This document shows, in pieces, positions 55,942-64,000 of a stretch of 64,000 nt of DNA. A program made the translations under genes and the position numbers. Location: contig NZ_JAQGJM010000009.1 in NCBI RefSeq assembly GCF_028290625.1, forward strand, positions 124,001 through 188,000, read 5' to 3'. The stretch comes from Devosia sp. GTDB taxonomy: Bacteria > Pseudomonadota > Alphaproteobacteria > Rhizobiales > Devosiaceae. Below the pieces are notes generated by a model. That model saw only the letters and a program-made list of their open reading frames with translations. It was not told the DNA's origin and ran no database searches. The stretch's first letter is position 1. Each line of letters begins with the position of its first letter.

Positions 55942-57711
55942 ATGGGCATTTACGGGGCACTTTCCACTGCGGTCAGCGGTTTGCGGGCTCAGTCCCATGC
56001 GCTGGAGAACATTTCGGGCAACATCGCCAACTCGCAGACCACGGGTTACAAGCGCATCGAAACCTCGTTCTCCGATATGATTGCCGATGCCCCGGTCAAG
56101 CAGCAGGTGGCCGGCGCGGTAGCGGCGCAATCGCGCGGCACCAATGGCGAGCAGGGCGATATCAAGGCCGTTACCAACGAGACCTTTATCGCGCTCAATT
56201 CCAACGGTTTCTTCGTGGTCGAGCCGAAAAACGGTACAACGGACGGTGTGCCGACTTTTGCCGGCAGCAACTACTATACCCGTCGCGGCGACTTCGAAAT
56301 CGACAAGGACGGCCTCCTGGTCAATGGCGCGGGCTATTACCTCAAGGGCCTGCCGGTCGACACCAAGACCGGTAACGTCTCCGGTGCCGTGCCGGACGTG
56401 ATCAGGCTGTCCAACGCCTTCCTGCCGGCCCAGCAGACGACGCGCATCAACTACCAGGCCAATCTGCCCCAGTTGCCGAAGAACGCGAGCTATGACGCGA
56501 CCGTCAAGGGTAGCGAGCTGATGAACACGGTCGATTACGCCGCTCCGGCGACGACGATCGGTACGGCAGGCCTGGATGGCTCGGCTGCGATGGACACCAT
56601 CGTGAATGCCGGCGATATGGTCACAGTCAAGGCCAGCACCGGCACCGCGGTGGTCTTTGAATTCTTCGATGGTGCGGCCGGTGCCTATGCGGGCGCCAAT
56701 ACCGGCATCGACATCCGGACCGTCCCGCCCGTCAGCATCGATGCGGCGCTTGCCGACATGCAGACCAAGTTCCGGGCCCTTGGCGGTACCGGTGCTGAAA
56801 GCGCGACCATTGGGCTGAGCGGCGGGCAGATTTCGGTTACCCTCGGCGCCAACAAGACCGCGACGTTGGGGGCGACGTCCGCCGGTGGCGTGCTCGGCCT
56901 GCCGGCGACGGGTAGCCCCGATGCCACTCCGGCTCCGGTCTTGCCGCGCCTCTCCACCATCCCGGCAAGCAGCAATTCGCAGTTCCTGGCCGACTCCGTC
57001 CCGGGTGGGTCGATCACCACCTACGCCAAGAACGGCGCGCCGGCCGTCGTCGTCCTGCAATGGGCCAAGGTGGACAGCGCGGCTTCGGGCGTCGGTCACG
57101 CCGATACCTGGAACCTCTATTACATGTCGGACAGCACCGCGACCGGCAGCGCCACAATGTGGACGCAGGCGGGCGGCGACTATACCTTTGGCCCCGATGG
57201 CTCGATGTCTCCGTCCATCCCCACCACCACCATTACCGGGCTCACCGTCAACGGCGTCAATGTCGGCAATGTCGAGTTGCAGCATGGCAATGGTGGCATG
57301 TCGCAGCAGGCCGACGTCAACGGCAAGGTCAGCACCTCGACGCTGAACCAGAATGGCTATGGCGCCGGCGAATTCGTGTCCGTGGGCATCAGCGACAACG
57401 GCCGTGTCGTGGCGACCTATTCCAACGGCGAGCGCATCGACATGGCGCAGGTGGTGACGGCACAGTTCAACGCCGTCAACCAGCTCAAGCGCATGGATGG
57501 TGGCGTGTTCGCGGCGACCTCGGAGTCGGGCGAGCCGATGCTGGACACCACTGGCAACGGCATCCTGGGCGGTTCGCTGGAAGCCTCCAACTCCGACATC
57601 TCTGACGAATTCACCAAGCTCATCATCACCCAGCAGGCCTATGCGGCCGGCACCAAGATTGTCAGCACGGCAAACGACATGCTGCAGCAGGCTCTTAGCA
57701 TGATCCGCTGA
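55942..57711 (+). CDS. flgE: Flagellar hook protein FlgE
   Basis: 589 residues from ATG 55942, with GGAG eight bases upstream. The N-terminal rod/hook signature GIYGALSTAVSGLRAQSHALENISGNIANSQTTGYKR is typical of FlgE. NGFFVVEP and DFEIDKDGLLVNGAGYYLKGLP are the flagellar basal-body motifs. The C-terminal DISDEFTKLIITQQAYAAGTKIVSTANDMLQQAL matches the D0 helix. It is longer than enterobacterial FlgE (about 400) because of a variable central region. It forms the hook outside the cell. Upstream is a near-perfect sigma-54 promoter; downstream a hairpin precedes flgK. Confidence 0.95.
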   Translation: MGIYGALSTAVSGLRAQSHALENISGNIANSQTTGYKRIETSFSDMIADAPVKQQVAGAVAAQSRGTNGEQGDIKAVTNETFIALNSNGFFVVEPKNGTTDGVPTFAGSNYYTRRGDFEIDKDGLLVNGAGYYLKGLPVDTKTGNVSGAVPDVIRLSNAFLPAQQTTRINYQANLPQLPKNASYDATVKGSELMNTVDYAAPATTIGTAGLDGSAAMDTIVNAGDMVTVKASTGTAVVFEFFDGAAGAYAGANTGIDIRTVPPVSIDAALADMQTKFRALGGTGAESATIGLSGGQISVTLGANKTATLGATSAGGVLGLPATGSPDATPAPVLPRLSTIPASSNSQFLADSVPGGSITTYAKNGAPAVVVLQWAKVDSAASGVGHADTWNLYYMSDSTATGSATMWTQAGGDYTFGPDGSMSPSIPTTTITGLTVNGVNVGNVELQHGNGGMSQQADVNGKVSTSTLNQNGYGAGEFVSVGISDNGRVVATYSNGERIDMAQVVTAQFNAVNQLKRMDGGVFAATSESGEPMLDTTGNGILGGSLEASNSDISDEFTKLIITQQAYAAGTKIVSTANDMLQQALSMIR

Positions 57712-57732
57712 TCCAGAATTTGGATCATCTCC

Positions 57733-57759
57733 GGGCCCGGTCAATTTTGACCCGGGCCC
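57733..57759 (+). terminator. Strong hairpin between flgE and flgK
   Basis: GGGCCCGGTCA and TGACCCGGGCCC form an 11-bp stem with one bulged base and an ATTT loop, 22 bases after the flgE stop and 25 before flgK. It may terminate part of the transcripts so that hook protein is made in excess over FlgK. Confidence 0.55.
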
Positions 57760-57783
57760 AAACCCTTTGTGAGGAACTCAAGA

Positions 57784-59649
57784 ATGGGTCTTACAACGTC
57801 GCTGAATAATGCGGTTTCCGGCCTGCACGTCAATCAGGACGCGCTGGCGGTACTGAGCCGCAATATCTCCAATGCCGGCACGCCGGGCTACCACAAGCAG
57901 TCGCTGAACATCATCGACTACAACTCGGCCAATTCGACCTATGGCCGGACGGCGGGTATCAACCGGGCATTCAACACCAGCCTGCAGACCTATTATACGC
58001 GGCAGGTTTCCGACACAGCGACGTCCAGCGTGCAGGCGAACTATCTGGATCGCCTGCAGGGCATGATGGGCAAGCCGGGCTCGGCGGGTTCGCTGGATAC
58101 GCTGTTCGGCAAGCTGCAGAACTCGTTGCAGACCCTGGCGACCAGCCCCGACGACTATACGGCGCGCGGGCAGGCGGTGCAGACGGCCCAGGACATGGCC
58201 AGCAACCTCAACCGGCTCTCCGCCTCCGTCCAGGACTTGCGTCGGGAGACGGAAGGGCAGATCGCGGTCGACGTCGAGAGCCTCAATGGGCTGATGTCAT
58301 CGCTGCAGGACGTCAACTCGCGCCTGCTCGACCTGGGCACTGGCGATGCGTCGCGCTCGGCGCTGATGGATCAGCGCGATCGGCTGGTCTCATCAGTGTC
58401 CGAACTGATCGACGTGCAGGCTGACTATCGCCCCAACGGCACCGTGGCGCTGATGACCCGTTCCGGCGTCGGCCTCATCGATGGCGCCGTGTCGGTCTTC
58501 AGTTTCGAGAGCGCCGGGAGCCTGGCGGCCACCTCGCAGTTCGATACCGATCCGAGCAAGGTCAAGGTCGGCAAGCTGACGCTGACGACGCCATCCGGCC
58601 TCAAGGTGGACCTGGTTGAGCATAGCGTGATCCAGGGCGGCGAGCTGGGTGGGCTGTTGACGCTGCGCGACAAGACGCTGGTCGAGGCGCAATCGCAACT
58701 GGACGAAATTGCCGGCAATCTGGCCCAGGCATTTTCGACGGTGCAGACGCCCGGCACCGCGATACTCAATGCCAGCGTTCCACCCGCAACCATCGGCTAT
58801 TCGTCGAATACCACCAACGTGGCTCCCGGCAACGATTTGATGCTGAAGGTCAAGGTCAACGGCGTCGAGCAGACGGTCAAGATCGTCAACACCACCCAGC
58901 CTGGCATGGACTACCGCGATGCCTCGGGAAACCGTGTCGTCGGCGTCAATATGGCGCAAGGCGACGCGGCCGTGGTCAGCCAGTTGACCGCAGCGTTTGC
59001 CAGCACCGCCAACGGGCCGGCGTTGGGAGTAACCGTCGTTTCCAATGCCGGCGCGCTCGATTTTACCGGTGCCGGCTCCACCCAGGTCACCGGCCTGACC
59101 AAGCGCAGCACCTCCACGGGACTGCAAGGGCAGGGCCTGGCCCTCAACCTGTTCGTGGATTCCGACAACGGCGCCTTCACCAACAACCTGGACGGCAATC
59201 CGCCACAGAAGGTGGGCTTTGCGGCGCGCATCTCCATCAACAATGCGGTGCTGGCGGACAATAGCCTGATGGTGCAGGCGGTGCCCGGGCAGACCCTGGG
59301 CGACGCCGCGCGGCCGAACATGTTGATCGACCAGCTCAACAGCATGCAGTTCGTCGGCGGCGGTAATCCGGCGGCCGACAAGGGGCAGTTCCAGCTCAGC
59401 GGCAAGCTCGGCGACGTCATCAGCCAGGTTATCGGCTTCCAGGGCTCCAGTACGCAGAAGGTGCTGACCCAGAGTTCCGATCGGCAGCTCGCCCTGGACA
59501 CGATTATTCAACAGATGGACGTTGAATATGGGGTCAATGTCGATGAGGAAATGGCGCGCCTGATGGACTTGCAGAACTCCTATTCCGCCAATGCCCAGGT
59601 CGTGGGCGTGGTCAAGGAACTGCTCACCGCCCTGCTGAACGCTGTCTGA
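57784..59649 (+). CDS. flgK: Flagellar hook-associated protein 1 (FlgK)
   Basis: 621 residues from ATG 57784 with GAGGAAC upstream. The N-terminal GLTTSLNNAVSGLHVNQDALAVLSRNISNAGTPGYHKQ is the FlgK signature, and the C-terminal NVDEEMARLMDLQNSYSANAQVVGVVKELLTALLNAV matches the last helix of hook-junction proteins. The middle (about 130-540) is the variable exposed domain. It joins hook and filament. Transcribed downstream of flgE after a strong hairpin and 11 bases before flgL. Confidence 0.95.
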   Translation: MGLTTSLNNAVSGLHVNQDALAVLSRNISNAGTPGYHKQSLNIIDYNSANSTYGRTAGINRAFNTSLQTYYTRQVSDTATSSVQANYLDRLQGMMGKPGSAGSLDTLFGKLQNSLQTLATSPDDYTARGQAVQTAQDMASNLNRLSASVQDLRRETEGQIAVDVESLNGLMSSLQDVNSRLLDLGTGDASRSALMDQRDRLVSSVSELIDVQADYRPNGTVALMTRSGVGLIDGAVSVFSFESAGSLAATSQFDTDPSKVKVGKLTLTTPSGLKVDLVEHSVIQGGELGGLLTLRDKTLVEAQSQLDEIAGNLAQAFSTVQTPGTAILNASVPPATIGYSSNTTNVAPGNDLMLKVKVNGVEQTVKIVNTTQPGMDYRDASGNRVVGVNMAQGDAAVVSQLTAAFASTANGPALGVTVVSNAGALDFTGAGSTQVTGLTKRSTSTGLQGQGLALNLFVDSDNGAFTNNLDGNPPQKVGFAARISINNAVLADNSLMVQAVPGQTLGDAARPNMLIDQLNSMQFVGGGNPAADKGQFQLSGKLGDVISQVIGFQGSSTQKVLTQSSDRQLALDTIIQQMDVEYGVNVDEEMARLMDLQNSYSANAQVVGVVKELLTALLNAV

Positions 59650-59660
59650 GGAGAACCAAG

Positions 59661-61277
59661 ATGATCGTCAACAAAACGATGTTCCCGGTGCAGACCGGTT
59701 TCTCCGTGATCTCGCAGATGCAGCAGCAGCTGTCCGACATGCAGATGCAGCTCGGCAGTGGCCAGAAGGCATCAACGCTGGCTGGCATGGGGCGCGACCT
59801 GCCGATGTCGCTCAGCGTGCGCTCGCGGCTCGACAAGATCGAAGGCTATTCGGGCAATATCGACATCATCGATCTGCGCCTGAGCTTTCTCGACAAAGCC
59901 ATGAGCCGGTTCGACGCGATCGAAAGTGAAGCGCGCACCGCAGTCACCACCGGTGACTATGGCACCAACGACATCAACATGGCGACGCTGCCGGGCCTGT
60001 CCCTTGCCCGGCTCGACGAAGTCGTCACCATGCTGAACCAGGATGTTGCCGGGCGCTACCTGTTCGGTGGCAATGTCACCGACAAGCCGCCGGTCCAGAC
60101 TACCGACGTATTGCTAAACGGCGAAGGCGGCCGGCTTGGCTATCGGCAGATCCTGTCCGAGCGCCTGGCGGCCGACCAGGGCACGGACGGATTGGGGCGG
60201 CTGAGCCTGCCCGCCGTCGTCGCCGGCAGTGGCGCGGTCCACCTGGCCGAGGATGGCACGCATCCGTTTGGCTACAAGCTCTCCACGGTCTCCACCAACG
60301 GCGCTCCGGCCATTGCGGTGACCCAACCCGCCGGGACGCCGAAAGACCTGTCGGTGACCTTCTCTGCAGAGCCTACGCCGGGCCAGCATGTCATCATCGG
60401 CATGACATTGCCCGATGGCAGCGAGACGCAGATTACCCTGACGGCCACAACCGACGCCATTCCCGGCGACGGCGGCTTCCAGATCGATGCCGATCCGGAC
60501 GTGATGGCCGCCAATTTCCGTACGGCGCTGGAGACCAGCCTCAAGCAGAAGACCAGCGGAGAACTGCAGGCGGCATCGACCTTCGCCGCCGCCAAGGACT
60601 TCTTTGATGAGGCAGGCATACCCAAGCGTCCCGCGGGCGGCCCGCCGGCCACTAGCCTCGTGGATGCCGATCCTGCTGAGGTGGTGTTCTGGTATGCTGG
60701 CGAAACCAGCGCCGATCCGCGCTCCAGCGTTGCGGCCAAGGTCGATGATGCAACGACGGCCAAATATGGCATCCAAGCCACCGAAAGCGGGCTGCTGAAG
60801 CTGGTTCGAACGCAGGCGGCTCTGGCGGTGACCACGTATCCGGTCGAAGCCGATGTGCGGGCCACGCCCGCCATCGAGCAGATCAGGCTCGATGCCATGG
60901 CGCTGCCGGATGACGCTACCCGCGTCGCCAAGCTGGAAGAGTACGAAGCCGCGGTCAGCGCGGGCTATCGGCAATCGCGGGATTTGTTCGATGGCATGGC
61001 CAGCCGGCAACAAAAGGCGATGTCGGAAGGCCACAATGCCGAGGCCGGCTCGATCGAGCGCATCACCATGGATCTGGCGGTGGCCACCATGGCCAGCCAC
61101 AGCGCCTCGGAACGCCACACCAACTACAAGAACCAGCTGGAAAATCTGCTGACCAATGTCGAAACGGTCAGCCAGAACGACACGGCGATGGCGATCCTGG
61201 CGCTGCAGACCCGGTTGCAGGCGAGCTACCAGGTGACCGCAGCGGTGAGCAAACTCAGCCTGTCGAATTATATGTAG
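59661..61277 (+). CDS. flgL: Flagellar hook-associated protein 3 (FlgL)
   Basis: 538 residues from ATG 59661 with GAGGAGAACC upstream, 11 bases after flgK. The flagellin-like N-terminus QTGFSVISQMQQQLSDMQMQLGSGQKASTLAGMGRDLPMSLSVRSRLDKI and the C-terminal AMAILALQTRLQASYQVTAAVSKLSLSNYM are the conserved D0/D1 helices. It is clearly longer than typical FlgL (about 300-400), with a large variable insert from about residue 150 to 400. It forms the second hook-filament junction. A terminator follows. Confidence 0.92.
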   Translation: MIVNKTMFPVQTGFSVISQMQQQLSDMQMQLGSGQKASTLAGMGRDLPMSLSVRSRLDKIEGYSGNIDIIDLRLSFLDKAMSRFDAIESEARTAVTTGDYGTNDINMATLPGLSLARLDEVVTMLNQDVAGRYLFGGNVTDKPPVQTTDVLLNGEGGRLGYRQILSERLAADQGTDGLGRLSLPAVVAGSGAVHLAEDGTHPFGYKLSTVSTNGAPAIAVTQPAGTPKDLSVTFSAEPTPGQHVIIGMTLPDGSETQITLTATTDAIPGDGGFQIDADPDVMAANFRTALETSLKQKTSGELQAASTFAAAKDFFDEAGIPKRPAGGPPATSLVDADPAEVVFWYAGETSADPRSSVAAKVDDATTAKYGIQATESGLLKLVRTQAALAVTTYPVEADVRATPAIEQIRLDAMALPDDATRVAKLEEYEAAVSAGYRQSRDLFDGMASRQQKAMSEGHNAEAGSIERITMDLAVATMASHSASERHTNYKNQLENLLTNVETVSQNDTAMAILALQTRLQASYQVTAAVSKLSLSNYM

Positions 61278-61297
61278 CTGCCGATCAGCAATGACGA

Positions 61298-61324
61298 AGC
61301 CCCTGGCCTTGGCCGGGGGCTTTT
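61298..61324 (+). terminator. Rho-independent terminator after flgL
   Basis: AGCCCCTGGCC and GGCCGGGGGCT form an 11-bp stem with one mismatch-type G-T pair, followed by TTTTCG. It closes the flgE-flgK-flgL transcript. Confidence 0.88.
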
Positions 61325-61382
61325 CGTTTGCCGGTGAAAGTCACCGTCGGCGACGCGCTAGATGTTCAATATCCCCAAACAA

Positions 61383-61412
61383 AAAAGCCCCCGACCGAAG
61401 TCAGGGGCTTTT
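61383..61412 (-). terminator. Bidirectional terminator for flaF
   Basis: AAAAGCCCCCGAC and GTCAGGGGCTTTT pair with one mismatch around CGAA. T-runs occur in both directions, so it ends the flaF side transcript and insulates it from flgL. Confidence 0.88.
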
Positions 61413-61430
61413 CATTATCGGTCCTGCCGA

Positions 61431-61802
61431 TCAGGCCGGCATGGCGCGGAGGCCGGCGGCGATCTGGCGGTTGATGTTGATGATGCCGTCGAGTTTCTGC
61501 GGCTGGGGTTCCATGGTCAATTCGCGTGTCTGGTTCAGGATGAACAGGCCGAGGTTGACGATGTTCTGGCGAGTCTGGTGGGGGAGGGGGCTATCTTCCA
61601 TGGCGGCCGAGCTCATGAAGATGGTCCAGAGCTTGCGGTTGAACGTGAGCGCCTTGCTCAGCTGATCGAAGTCCTGGGGCCAGGTGTCTCGAATATTCTG
61701 CAGGGAAGCCGCGGCTTTGATCAGCAGGGCCGCTTCACGCTCGCGGGGGGTCTCAACGGTCTTGGTCACCTGCTGATAAGCTTGCGCCCCGTGATGCTGC
61801 AT
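61431..61802 (-). CDS. flaF: Flagellar biosynthesis regulator FlaF
   Basis: 123 residues matching FlaF of alphaproteobacteria: AYQQVTKTVETPREREAALLIKAAASLQ, then TFNRKLWTIFMSSA and LPHQTRQNIVNLGLFILNQTRELTMEPQPQKL. FlaF promotes flagellin synthesis or secretion and works against FlbT. Its start lies inside flbT (50-base overlap), so the two are translationally coupled. It is read downstream of flagellin but behind its own terminator at 62260-62286, so it may need its own promoter or be read from flbT. Confidence 0.95.
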   Translation of the reverse strand: MQHHGAQAYQQVTKTVETPREREAALLIKAAASLQNIRDTWPQDFDQLSKALTFNRKLWTIFMSSAAMEDSPLPHQTRQNIVNLGLFILNQTRELTMEPQPQKLDGIININRQIAAGLRAMPA

Positions 61803-62184
61803 TTTCGATAAGTTCCTGTTCGAATTGAATAAGTTGCTTCGCCGACTTAAGAGCTTTGTACAATGTGCCCGTTAAGATGTCGTTACTAATTCGATCCACA
61901 ATGGCCATACTGGACGGGGCGGCGGTGACGATGTCGTTGATCAGAGAGAAGTATTCCCGACGCAAGACATCAGTATTATTCTCTATATACATGATCTGCA
62001 CCGCCAGGTAGACGCGCTTGGCGGGCGTATCCGCGGTAGTTGGTGTCAGGATGTCCTTTTCACGAAGAATAGGCGCCTGGCCCTCTATAAATAGTCGCGT
62101 GCGCTGGTCCGAGTTGGTGATGATGCAATTGCCCACCAGCAGCTTCTCACCCGGCTTCAGTTCGACCTTGAGTGCCAATTGCAT
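61753..62184 (-). CDS. flbT: Flagellin translation repressor FlbT
   Basis: About 143 residues: LALKVELKPGEKLLVGNCIITNSDQRTRLFIEG and VRLxVQIMYIE-like YLAVQIMYIENNTDVLRREYFSLINDIVTAAP are FlbT signatures. FlbT binds flagellin mRNA in Caulobacter and favours its decay when secretion is blocked. The start is ambiguous: the ATG 62184 has GGAGG only one base upstream, while the TTG at 62178 has the ideal seven-base spacing; the track start (TTG 62223) gives an extra 13 residues not found in the family. It overlaps flaF by 50 bases. The C-terminal 15 residues are extra. Confidence 0.92.
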   Translation of the reverse strand: MQLALKVELKPGEKLLVGNCIITNSDQRTRLFIEGQAPILREKDILTPTTADTPAKRVYLAVQIMYIENNTDVLRREYFSLINDIVTAAPSSMAIVDRISNDILTGTLYKALKSAKQLIQFEQELIENAASRGASLSAGDQDR

Positions 62185-62259
62185 GCCTCCGAATTGAATC
62201 AATTCGTAATCGTTGTAGCCCAAACCGTCCCGGCGTGCCGATAGGGGAGGCGAAAAAAG

Positions 62260-62286
62260 AAAAGGCGGGCACGAGGCCCGCCTTTT
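62260..62286 (-). terminator. Rho-independent terminator of flagellin
   Basis: AAAAGGCGGGC and GCCCGCCTTTT pair perfectly around ACGAG. Read on the minus strand it is followed by CTTTTTTCG, 22 bases after the flagellin stop; it also works in the other direction. Confidence 0.92.
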
Positions 62287-62307
62287 CCGATAGTTGCCGA
62301 GCCGTGA

Positions 62308-63735
62308 TTAACGGAGCAGCTGGAGCACGCCCTGGTCGGCCTGGTTGGCCATCGACAGGGTCGACTGAGCCAGGGACTGACGGGTCTGAAGAGCCAGCAT
62401 GTTGGCGGCTTCCAGGTTCATGTCGGCCAGGGTCAGGTTGCCAGCACCGGTTTCCAGAGTGTTGGTCATGGACTTGGTGAAGTCCTGACGGTTCTGGACG
62501 ATCGACAGGTTCGAGCCGAAGGACGAAGCCTGCGAACGAACCGAAGTCAGAGCGGTGCCGATCTGAGCGATGTACTTGTCGATGTTGTCGTCGCTATCCA
62601 GATCCTTGGCAGCAAGCGTCGTCGTGACCTTGAGGTTCGACGAGTTGACGGCCTTCTGGCCCTTGGTGCTGATGTCGATCGAGGAGGTGCCGGTTTCGTT
62701 GAAGGTGATCTTCAACTTGTCGCCACGCAGCAGGTTGATACCGTTGAACGAAGCATCGTCCGACAGCTTGTCGAGCTGGTCACGCAGCTGGTTGAACTGG
62801 GTGGCCAGGTCGGAACGGACGGTGTTGCCAGCGATGCTGGCCGAACCGCTCATGAAGGTGGTGCCGGCAACGGTCAGGGCCTGGGTCGAGTCGTTTTCGA
62901 TACGGAGCTTGCCGTTGTCGTTCGACGCACGAACCTTGCCCTGAAGCGAAACGGTGTCGTTGATGGTGTTGACCATTTCGTCGGCAGTCTTGGTCGCAAA
63001 GGTCTGCACGGCAGTGCCGAAGCTGGCGGCCATACCACCAGTTACGGTGCCTTCCGTCAGAGCTGCAGCGGTAACAGCAGTCGCGGTGCTGTCCATTTTG
63101 GTGACTACCAGCTTGCCGGTGGCGTCGACCGAAGCTGTAACTTTCACACTGGCAGTATCGGTAGCGGAGTTGATCTTATCGGCGATCATCTGCTGGGTGT
63201 CACCAGTGGCCAAGGTGATATCGGCCGTGGTGTTCGTGCCGTCGCCGACCTTGAACTGCTTGCCATTGTCGGCAAGGAGAACCGTGCCTGCAACGACGCT
63301 GGAGGTCGAGACTGCCTTGGAGGTCAGAACGCTGGCAGTACCGAGCGAACCGCCGGTCAGCGTGATGGCGCTGCCCACGAGAGCAGTCGGGGGAGGGGAA
63401 GCCAGGGTGTAGGACGCGGTCGCGAAGGACTTGTCCTGGCGAGCCTGACGCAGAGTGGACTGCATCGATTCCAGGTTCTTGGTGATCGAGGTCAGGCCGT
63501 TATTGGCAGCTTCGATGGTCTTGACGCCATTGGCCATCGAATCCATCAGGTTGTTCAGGTCGTTCGAACGGCTGTTCAGCGAAGCGGCCGTAAAGAAGTT
63601 GGTCGGGTTGTCGAGGGCCGAGTTGACCTTGTTGCCGGTCGACAGGCGGTCCTGGGTCTTGTTCATCAGGGTCGCAGTGCCCTGGAGAGCCGACAGGTTT
63701 GAACGGACGGCTGCCGTCAAATTGATATTGGCCAT
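62308..63735 (-). CDS. Flagellin
   Basis: 475 residues. The conserved N-terminal D0/D1 region ANINLTAAVRSNLSALQGTATLMNKTQDRLSTGNKVNSALDNPTNFFTAASLNSRSNDL and the C-terminal AANMLALQTRQSLAQSTLSMANQADQGVLQLLR are intact. The middle (about 130-340) is a long Thr/Ala/Val-rich variable domain, the surface part of the filament. AAGGACTACAAGAATG supplies the ribosome-binding site. No cysteine is seen. A terminator follows the stop, and FlbT/FlaF lie downstream on the same strand as post-transcriptional controllers. Confidence 0.96.
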   Translation of the reverse strand: MANINLTAAVRSNLSALQGTATLMNKTQDRLSTGNKVNSALDNPTNFFTAASLNSRSNDLNNLMDSMANGVKTIEAANNGLTSITKNLESMQSTLRQARQDKSFATASYTLASPPPTALVGSAITLTGGSLGTASVLTSKAVSTSSVVAGTVLLADNGKQFKVGDGTNTTADITLATGDTQQMIADKINSATDTASVKVTASVDATGKLVVTKMDSTATAVTAAALTEGTVTGGMAASFGTAVQTFATKTADEMVNTINDTVSLQGKVRASNDNGKLRIENDSTQALTVAGTTFMSGSASIAGNTVRSDLATQFNQLRDQLDKLSDDASFNGINLLRGDKLKITFNETGTSSIDISTKGQKAVNSSNLKVTTTLAAKDLDSDDNIDKYIAQIGTALTSVRSQASSFGSNLSIVQNRQDFTKSMTNTLETGAGNLTLADMNLEAANMLALQTRQSLAQSTLSMANQADQGVLQLLR

Positions 63736-64000
63736 TCTTGTAGTCCTTTTCTAGGATTCGATTAGTTACGAACGCCTCTTCCTGAGACGCCCTAATCCTT
63801 GCCCGACAGGATATAAAAATTGGTTAATTGGACCCGTGCATTGGCAACTATCTGTACGATTTCAACGGCCGGTTAATGGCGTGTGAAGAGGCAGGTTTTG
63901 CCCGGAAACGCCTGATAGCGCGGGCGCTCGGCAAGGTTTGCCGAGTGGCTTGTGGACAGATTGAGAATGCCGGGACGTCGTGGCGCCGGCCCTGCGCTAT
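63736..64000. promoter_or_regulatory. Flagellin upstream region with two TTAACC half-sites
   Basis: 265 bases up to the window end hold no gene. Read toward flagellin, TTAACC occurs at 63871-63876 and 63822-63827 on the minus strand, 49 bases apart, in an otherwise GC-rich sequence. TATATCC-type AT-rich stretch at 63810-63820 may be a -10. No sigma-54 site like that of flgE was found here. Confidence 0.4.

Overview
The window reads as ordinary high-GC chromosomal DNA from an alphaproteobacterium, most likely a Hyphomicrobiales member resembling Devosia. That is an inference from gene content: FlaF/FlbT control of flagellin, a giant GPR/RgsE-like polar-growth protein, DUF1127 and DUF2849 proteins, and palindromic intergenic repeats of the rhizobial type. 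I see no phage, transposase, CRISPR array or plasmid functions. The sequence starts inside an FMN reductase gene.

Layout. 0-9 kb: the end of an FMN reductase, a Kup potassium transporter, an FAD monooxygenase, a small exported protein, an old yellow enzyme, a membrane protein, a TetR regulator with a perfect upstream palindrome, ilvC and a NUDIX-like protein. 9-17 kb: cupin, DUF1127, two tandem UPF0303 proteins, PhzF, then leuA preceded by a 40-codon Leu-rich leader ORF and hairpins that look like an attenuator; then GNAT, a HisC-like aminotransferase and an MscS channel. 17-32 kb: tRNA-Lys(CTT), a PDZ protein with a very acidic tail, TerC-like protein, a FemAB-like transferase plus flippase pair, acetyl-CoA synthetase, a NagZ-like glycosidase, an LpxH-like phosphoesterase plus glycosyltransferase, two tandem MFS carriers and LtrA. 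32-37.5 kb: one gene encoding a 1822-residue two-TM protein built mostly of 11-residue repeats.

38-48 kb: an Hpt protein, prfC coupled to a methyltransferase, a ferredoxin, and a compact sulfate-assimilation operon: cysG, DUF2849, cysI, a cysH-DUF934 fusion, ferredoxin reductase and a second ferredoxin. CysG makes siroheme for CysI, CysH supplies sulfite, and the reductase and ferredoxin probably supply electrons in place of CysJ. 48-56 kb: a divergent FMN reductase/HxlR pair, a tandem duplication of about 0.8 kb carrying two small secreted two-cysteine proteins, a YcjX/YcjF pair, an SRPBCC protein, metA and a P-loop protein. 56-64 kb: flgE-flgK-flgL running toward flaF-flbT and flagellin, which lie on the other strand, with terminators between. 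A near-perfect sigma-54 site precedes flgE.

The observations I would follow up first are the leuA leader, the hendecad giant with TTAACC half-sites upstream, the CysH-DUF934 fusion, the tandem duplication, and the sigma-54 plus TTAACC signals at the flagellar genes. Nothing here is clearly a wholly new system. Start codons were chosen by eye from ribosome-binding sites and family N-termini, and all domain calls are from recognition, not from a search.
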